Part shown: positions 7,461-11,124 of the stretch, piece by piece
How positions within the stretch are numbered: the stretch's first letter is position 1
How the letters are laid out: every line of letters begins with the position of its first letter
Assembly (NCBI GenBank): GCA_027001345.1
Contig: JALTMS010000557.1
Coordinates: forward strand, 1 to 11,124
Source: Acidobacteriota bacterium
GTDB taxonomy: Bacteria; Acidobacteriota; Polarisedimenticolia; J045
DNA length: 11,124 bases
Direction: 5' to 3'
Notes under the pieces: generated by a model
Databases searched by the model: none
What the model saw: only the letters and a program-made list of their open reading frames with translations
Told to the model about the DNA's origin: nothing
Position numbers and translations under genes: made by a program

Positions 7461-8399
7461 ATGAGCGAGCAGGGGCAGCGCGGCACGGCGTCGATCCGCA
7501 TCACCGAGGTGGGTCCGCGAGACGGCCTGCAAAACGAACGACGGGTGCTGGATGTCAGCCAGCGGGTCGAGCTGGTCGAGCGCCTGGCTGACGCCGGGCT
7601 GAAGGAAATCGAGATCGGCTCGTTCGTCCACCCCCGCTGGGTCCCCCAGATGAGTGACACCGAAGCAGTGGCGGCTCGAGTCCGCCGCCGGCCCGGAGTG
7701 ATCTACTGGGGCCTGATCCCCAACATGCGCGGGCTCGAGCGGGCGATCGATGCGGGGTTGACTCACGTCGCCACGGTGATGTCCGCCAGCGAGACGCACA
7801 ACCGCAAGAACATCAATCGGACCCGGGAGCAGAGCCTGGCCGAGATTCGCGCCATCGCCGAGCAGGTGGCTGCCCGGGGGATGGTCCTGCGGACGTACGT
7901 CTCCACGGCCTTCGGTTGTCCCTTCGAGGGCGCGGTGGACTTCGAGCAGGTGCTGAGCCTGGTCCGGGCGCTGGCCGATCTGGATCCCGAGGGAATCTCC
8001 CTGGGGGACACCATCGGTGTCGGACAGCCCGAGCGCATCGAAGCGGGCTGCCGCCGGGCTCTCGAGGTGCTCGGAGCCGATCGCCTCGTGCTGCACCTTC
8101 ACGACACCCAGGGGCTGGCCCTGGCCAATGCGCTGGTGGCCGTGCAGGCCGGGGTGCGTCGCCTGGATTCCTCGGTCGGTGGGACTGGCGGCTGTCCCTA
8201 CGCCCCCGGAGCGTCGGGCAACGTGGGCACCGAAGACCTGGTCAACCTGCTCGAAGGTCTGGGCCTGGCGACCGGCGTGGCGCTCGACCGCCTGGTGACC
8301 ACCTCGCGCTGGCTCGAGCAGTCGGTGGGCGTGCGCCTCTCGTCGCGCTACTACCGCTACGCCCTGGCTCGCTCGTTCTATGGTACGGCGTCGGCCTGA
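7461..8399 (+). CDS. Hydroxymethylglutaryl-CoA lyase
   Basis: This TIM-barrel enzyme of the HMGL-like (DRE-TIM metallolyase) family cleaves 3-hydroxy-3-methylglutaryl-CoA to acetoacetate and acetyl-CoA, the last step of leucine breakdown (EC 4.1.3.4). The 312 residues show EVGPRDGLQNE (16-26, with catalytic Arg20 and metal ligand Asp21), LHLHDTQG (211-218, metal ligands His212 and His214) and the lyase signature GGTGGCPYAPGASGN with catalytic Cys245 and metal ligand Asn254. The Cys-containing signature separates it from isopropylmalate and homocitrate synthases. ATG 7461 is chosen because TAGG (7448-7451) lies 9 nt upstream; ATG 7455 is equally possible by homology. No other leucine-degradation gene is in the window. 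The 3' end overlaps the convergent glycosyltransferase gene by 22 bp. Confidence 0.93.
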   Translation: MSEQGQRGTASIRITEVGPRDGLQNERRVLDVSQRVELVERLADAGLKEIEIGSFVHPRWVPQMSDTEAVAARVRRRPGVIYWGLIPNMRGLERAIDAGLTHVATVMSASETHNRKNINRTREQSLAEIRAIAEQVAARGMVLRTYVSTAFGCPFEGAVDFEQVLSLVRALADLDPEGISLGDTIGVGQPERIEAGCRRALEVLGADRLVLHLHDTQGLALANALVAVQAGVRRLDSSVGGTGGCPYAPGASGNVGTEDLVNLLEGLGLATGVALDRLVTTSRWLEQSVGVRLSSRYYRYALARSFYGTASA

Positions 8400-9673
8400 G
8401 CGGAGTCGCGGATCGGATCCCGGGCAGGGTGACGGCGCACGAGGACGGCCTGTCGCCTCTCGCCGCGCATCATCTCGAGCGGCTGCCAGCAGCCCCGTTT
8501 GCACAGGTCGCGGAAGGGGGCCAGTTCGTCGGCCGCCAGTTCGAGGTAGATCAGGCTCTGCTCGTCGACCGCCGCCTCGAGGGAGGCGAGCCAGTCCAGG
8601 CTCTGCCCCGGGTGTTCGAGGTGCACCAGATCCCAGCGTTCGCCGCTGGGCAGATGGCCCGGCCGCGGGCCGCCGACCGAGCGGCGTGGGCAGGGCGGGG
8701 CGTCGGGATCCAGGGCATCTCCCAGTGCGTCCGAAGGGCAGAGCAGCCAGGTCTGCGCTTCGGGGTGCGCGAAGTGCGCGTAGAAGGCGGCTGACGGTCC
8801 CACCTCGCAGCCACCGACGAGCAGGATGCGCGGCCGGGGCGGCAGCAGGCCGAGCACTCTGTCGAGTTCCTCGCTCCGGGGCAGCCGCCCGCGTATCAGT
8901 TCCTGCTGGAAGTCCGCCACCGGATCGTCGATGTGAAAGACCAGGCGCGTGCCCCGGTGCTCGACCGTGGCGACGATCTCGAGCCGGCGGCTGGCACGGG
9001 CCAGGTGCTCGCGCACCGCGGCGCGCCAGCGGGAGGCGCCGAGGCTCCTGGGGCCTCCCGCGTGGGTTCCTCGCCGGTTGTGAAACAGCGGGTGGTCGAT
9101 CTTCCGGCAGCGACCATCGGACCAGACGCGCAGGTAGTAGTCGAAGTCCTCGCCGGTGTCGAGGCGTTCGTCGAAGGGGTGCGCGAGGGCCACCGACGTG
9201 CGCACGAAGTGACCCATCTGCAAGGTCAGGAAGGGGTCGTTGAGCACGATCAGGAGCAGGTCATCGGTGGGGCCGAGCTGACCGGGCCGCAGCTCGGGTT
9301 CGGGCGTGGCGGCGGAGAAGGCCGAGATCATGCCCCAAAGACCATCGACGGCATCGGCATGCCGCGCGTGGTTCCGGAAGGCGTGGCGGTCCATCAGGTC
9401 GTCGGCATCGAGGAAAAAGAGCCACGGAACGCCGCTGGCCGCCGCTCGGGCGACGCCCTGGTTGCGGGCTTTCGAGCGTCCGAGTCGGCCTTCGCCATCG
9501 TCGATGGCGATCCATTGCCAGTTGGCGAAGATGCCCGGATCCTCGGCGAAGGCCGCGGCCACCGAGTCCCGCGCCTCGGCTGCGAGCTGCTGGTGACCCG
9601 GGCCGATCGGGGTGATCACCGCGCAGTCGGGCTGCCGTGGCTGGTGGTGCGGGGCTGGCCGATCAGCGCTCAT
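8378..9673 (-). CDS. Glycosyltransferase (GT2-like) fused to degenerate FkbM-methyltransferase-like domain
   Basis: The minus-strand protein is 431 residues from ATG 9673, chosen for GGGAGG (9679-9684) 5 nt upstream; the longer open frame to 9991 runs through the divergent gene. Residues about 16-210 form a GT-A fold of the GT2 type: CAVITPIGPGH, LGRSKARNQGVARA (64-77), the DxD-like FFLDADD (86-92) that should bind the metal and sugar nucleotide, and GEDFDYYLRVW (174-184) as the catalytic-base region. Residues about 243-420 follow the FkbM methyltransferase plan: RLVFHIDDP, then a GRLPRSEEL segment, then ILLVGGCEVGPSA where the SAM loop DxGANxGxxT is expected, and DLVHLEHPGQSLDWL for the later acidic motif. 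The SAM residues are lost. It would transfer a sugar to an unknown acceptor, probably in cell-surface glycan synthesis. No other polysaccharide gene adjoins it. Confidence 0.83.
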   Translation of the reverse strand: MSADRPAPHHQPRQPDCAVITPIGPGHQQLAAEARDSVAAAFAEDPGIFANWQWIAIDDGEGRLGRSKARNQGVARAAASGVPWLFFLDADDLMDRHAFRNHARHADAVDGLWGMISAFSAATPEPELRPGQLGPTDDLLLIVLNDPFLTLQMGHFVRTSVALAHPFDERLDTGEDFDYYLRVWSDGRCRKIDHPLFHNRRGTHAGGPRSLGASRWRAAVREHLARASRRLEIVATVEHRGTRLVFHIDDPVADFQQELIRGRLPRSEELDRVLGLLPPRPRILLVGGCEVGPSAAFYAHFAHPEAQTWLLCPSDALGDALDPDAPPCPRRSVGGPRPGHLPSGERWDLVHLEHPGQSLDWLASLEAAVDEQSLIYLELAADELAPFRDLCKRGCWQPLEMMRGERRQAVLVRRHPARDPIRDSAQADAVP

Positions 9674-9678
9674 CATCA

Positions 9679-9684
9679 CCTCCC
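9679..9684 (-). promoter_or_regulatory. Ribosome binding site of the glycosyltransferase gene
   Basis: On the minus strand GGGAGG precedes two adjacent ATG codons; the spacing of 5 nt favours the second (9673) over the first (9676, 2 nt). Confidence 0.65.
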
Positions 9685-9755
9685 GCGCCCATGCTATCTT
9701 GCTTCGATAGAGCTTCGGGAGAGAAAACGTGCCCCGGCACCGGGGGTTCGACAGT

Positions 9756-9761
9756 GGGAGG
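9756..9761 (+). promoter_or_regulatory. Ribosome binding site deciding the DUF4188 start
   Basis: GGGAGG lies 6 nt before GTG 9768, a much better Shine-Dalgarno arrangement than the GGGAGAG before the upstream in-frame GTG at 9729. This supports the shorter protein. Confidence 0.6.
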
Positions 9762-9767
9762 TGGCCG

Positions 9768-10331
9768 GTGCGAAAAGGTCGGCGGAGTGTTCTCGACGGG
9801 CCGCGGACGGCGATCAGCGACCGGCCTTTCGTCGTGTTGCTCGTGGGATTGCGCATCAACAAGTGGTGGCGGCTCGACCATGTCTGGCAGGCTCTGCGCG
9901 CCTTCCGGCTGCTGCACCGCGACCTCGAGCGAGATCCGGCCTCCGGTCTGCTGGCCTCGGAGCGCTGGTGGGGCAACCCACTGCTCAGCATCCAGTACTG
10001 GGAGTCGTGGGAACGCCTGGAGACGTGGGCTCGCCGTGGCGACGGGCTCCACCGGCGCGTCTGGATCGACTACGCCCAGCGCCTGCGCGCCGCTGGCTCC
10101 ATAGGGGTCTGGCACGAGACCTACCTGGTCCGTCCGGGAAGCTACGAGACGGTTTACAATGCGATGCCCGCTTTCGGCCTGGGATGCGCGGTCTCCTCGC
10201 TGATCCCGGCCAGGGGGCGCGCCGGGCGGGCGGCTGGGCGTATCGCGCTGGGCAAGCAGGACTTGACGCCATCTTCGTCAAAGCCCATGCTGGGCGGGGC
10301 AAAGGGCGGAGGAGGACCGCACCCAAAGTGA
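9768..10331 (+). CDS. DUF4188 domain-containing protein
   Basis: The 187-residue product matches DUF4188 through most of its length: FVVLLVGLRINKWWRLDH (21-38), a helical segment ending LLASERWWGNPLLSIQYWESW, then GVWHETYLVRPG with His116, and YETVYNAMPAFGLG. The family is predicted to have a dimeric ferredoxin-like (ABM monooxygenase-like) fold and is sometimes labelled as a monooxygenase or aldoxime dehydratase relative; no reaction is established. GTG 9768 is preferred over GTG 9729 because of its ribosome site; both are in frame. After the conserved domain the last ~25 residues are low-complexity and end just at the response-regulator start, with a 4-nt GTGA overlap. The pair is probably co-transcribed, which suggests the regulator and this protein act in one response. 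Confidence 0.85.
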   Translation: MRKGRRSVLDGPRTAISDRPFVVLLVGLRINKWWRLDHVWQALRAFRLLHRDLERDPASGLLASERWWGNPLLSIQYWESWERLETWARRGDGLHRRVWIDYAQRLRAAGSIGVWHETYLVRPGSYETVYNAMPAFGLGCAVSSLIPARGRAGRAAGRIALGKQDLTPSSSKPMLGGAKGGGGPHPK

Positions 10332-11041
10332 GCGCCAAGATCCTGATCGTCGAGGATGACCGGGTCACGCTGCGCCTGGTCGAGAGGCTGTTGCAGTCCC
10401 GCGGCTACCAGGTGGTGGGTACACCGACCGCCGAGGGTGCGATCGAGCATCTCGAGCAGGCGGAGTTCGACCTGTTGATCCTCGACGTGGGCCTGCCGGG
10501 AATCGACGGTATCACCTTCTGTCGCGAGTTGCGGGCCAAGTGGTTCCTTCCGGTGATCATGCTCACTGCTCGCAGTGGTTCGAGGGAAAAGGTCGAAGGG
10601 CTCGAAGTCGGTGCCGACGACTACCTGACCAAGCCTTTCGAATCCGACGAGTTGCTCGCCCGGGTCAGGGCCCAGTTGCGGCGCGCGCGAGACTACGGTG
10701 TGCAGCCTTCGCGGCCCGATCGCATCGACCTCGGTGACGTGGTGCTCGACTTCACCGAGCGTGATGCGGTGGTGCGTGGCCGGCGTGCCGGGCTGACCCG
10801 ACGGGAGTTCGAAGTCCTGGCCTACCTGGCTCGTGATCCCGGTCGGCCGATGCCGCGCGAGCAGGTTTTCGAGAGCGTCTGGGGCTTTGCCGAAGAATTC
10901 AACACCAACAGTCTCGACGTGATCATCCACCGCATTCGCAAGAAGATCGAAGAGGATGCTTCGCGACCGCGCTACCTTTTGACCGTGCGAGGCTTCGGTT
11001 ACAGACTCAGCGATCCGGCGGCGGATGCTTCGACCGCGTAA
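10328..11041 (+). CDS. OmpR/PhoB-family two-component response regulator
   Basis: The 237-residue protein has an N-terminal receiver domain (about 4-118) and a C-terminal winged-helix DNA-binding domain (about 135-232). The receiver has the acidic pocket Glu9-Asp10-Asp11, phospho-acceptor Asp53 in LLILDVGLPGIDG, Thr80 in MLTARSG, and Lys102 in DDYLTKPFE, so it should be phosphorylatable. The output domain shows LTRREFEVLAYLA, the recognition-helix region NTNSLDVIIHRIRKKIE and the wing RYLLTVRGFGYRL. It would bind DNA, usually at tandem direct repeats, when phosphorylated by a sensor kinase, but no histidine kinase is in the window. GTG 10328 begins exactly at the receiver and overlaps the DUF4188 stop (GTGA); the purine-rich GGAGGAGG (10308-10315) stands 12 nt upstream. 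The open frame upstream to 8933 is spurious. Confidence 0.93.
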   Translation: MSAKILIVEDDRVTLRLVERLLQSRGYQVVGTPTAEGAIEHLEQAEFDLLILDVGLPGIDGITFCRELRAKWFLPVIMLTARSGSREKVEGLEVGADDYLTKPFESDELLARVRAQLRRARDYGVQPSRPDRIDLGDVVLDFTERDAVVRGRRAGLTRREFEVLAYLARDPGRPMPREQVFESVWGFAEEFNTNSLDVIIHRIRKKIEEDASRPRYLLTVRGFGYRLSDPAADASTA

Positions 11042-11078
11042 GTTGTTTTCGGCGGCCGGCGAATCCACCCCCACCCCC

Positions 11079-11108
11079 AAAAAGCGAGGCCGCCGGATGG
11101 CGGCCTCG
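11079..11108 (-). terminator. Rho-independent terminator for a minus-strand gene to the right
   Basis: A perfect 10-bp GC-rich stem CGAGGCCGCC / GGCGGCCTCG (11085-11094 and 11099-11108) with a 4-nt loop is followed, on the minus strand, by one base and then five T (11083 down to 11079). This is a standard intrinsic terminator for a gene transcribed leftward from beyond the window. On the plus strand no T run follows the stem, so it would stop the response-regulator transcript poorly, if at all. Confidence 0.75.
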
Positions 11109-11124
11109 GCGATGAGTTACCGGG

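Larger units (their letters stand above)
9674..9767. promoter_or_regulatory. Divergent promoter/operator spacer
   Basis: This 94-nt spacer separates the minus-strand glycosyltransferase from the plus-strand DUF4188-regulator pair, so promoters for both must lie here or within the flanking genes. It contains the inverted repeat CTATC-N7-GATAG (9694-9710) and two direct copies of GCTTCG (9701-9706 and 9712-9717) spaced 11 bp apart. TATCTT (9695-9700) is a weak plus-strand -10 candidate, but no good -35 match stands at the right distance on either strand. The arrangement suggests an operator; the protein that binds it is unknown. Confidence 0.35.

Noticed and set aside
6170..7660. Long minus-strand open frame rich in Gln, Gly and His opposite the MFS gene
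   Set aside because: It is the antisense reading of hydrophobic MFS codons; composition is biased and no motif is present.
9674..9991. Upstream extension of the minus-strand glycosyltransferase
   Set aside because: It overlaps the divergent DUF4188 gene, lacks GT sequence, and a strong GGGAGG site precedes ATG 9673.
8933..10327. Apparent N-terminal extension of the response regulator (702-residue frame)
   Set aside because: The extension is antisense to the glycosyltransferase and out of frame with DUF4188; the receiver domain starts right at GTG 10328.
11050..11065. Near-palindrome around GGCGGCCGGC just after the response regulator stop
   Set aside because: Imperfect pairing and no T run after it; likely chance in GC-rich sequence.

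Overview
The window is a GC-rich (roughly two-thirds G+C), gene-dense bacterial chromosome segment with strong G/C third-position bias, several GTG starts and genes packed with 1-22 nt overlaps. I see no insertion sequence, integrase, tRNA, rRNA, CRISPR or phage gene, so it reads as ordinary chromosome. The gene content (DUF4912 beside a GH57 branching enzyme, TrmJ, DinB, NRDE, YjbQ, HMG-CoA lyase, DUF4188, OmpR-type regulator) and the base composition would fit Acidobacteriota or a similar GC-rich phylum such as Myxococcota or Gemmatimonadota. This is inference; nothing in the window is diagnostic.

Layout. (1) Positions 2-3261, plus strand: the 3' part of a DUF4912 protein, translationally coupled to a GH57 1,4-alpha-glucan branching enzyme (glycogen-type polysaccharide synthesis), then a TrmJ-like tRNA 2'-O-methyltransferase. 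(2) Positions 3262-3465: a 204-nt spacer with a weak promoter candidate and small inverted repeats. (3) Positions 3466-8399, plus strand: DinB-fold protein, NRDE-family protein, membrane-anchored ATP-grasp ligase (frameshifted in this sequence at a G run, 5106-5110), YjbQ-family protein, MFS exporter and HMG-CoA lyase. Start/stop overlaps tie DinB-NRDE-ATP-grasp together, and another ties YjbQ to the MFS gene; the whole block is probably one transcript. (4) Positions 8378-9673, minus strand: a GT2-like glycosyltransferase fused to what looks like a degenerate FkbM-type methyltransferase domain, converging on and overlapping the HMG-CoA lyase gene by 22 bp. (5) Positions 9674-9767: a short divergent spacer with a palindrome and 11-bp-spaced direct repeats. 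(6) Positions 9768-11041, plus strand: a DUF4188 protein coupled by a GTGA overlap to an OmpR/PhoB-family response regulator with no kinase in view. A strong hairpin at 11085-11108 with a T-run on the minus strand ends a minus-strand gene lying beyond the right edge.

Most genes are housekeeping or conserved genes of unknown role. The points most worth a second look are the glycosyltransferase/degenerate-methyltransferase fusion, the coupled DinB-NRDE-ATP-grasp cassette with its frameshift, and a marked excess of CTCGAG arising from Leu-Glu codon pairs. I did not find a clearly new defence or mobile system.
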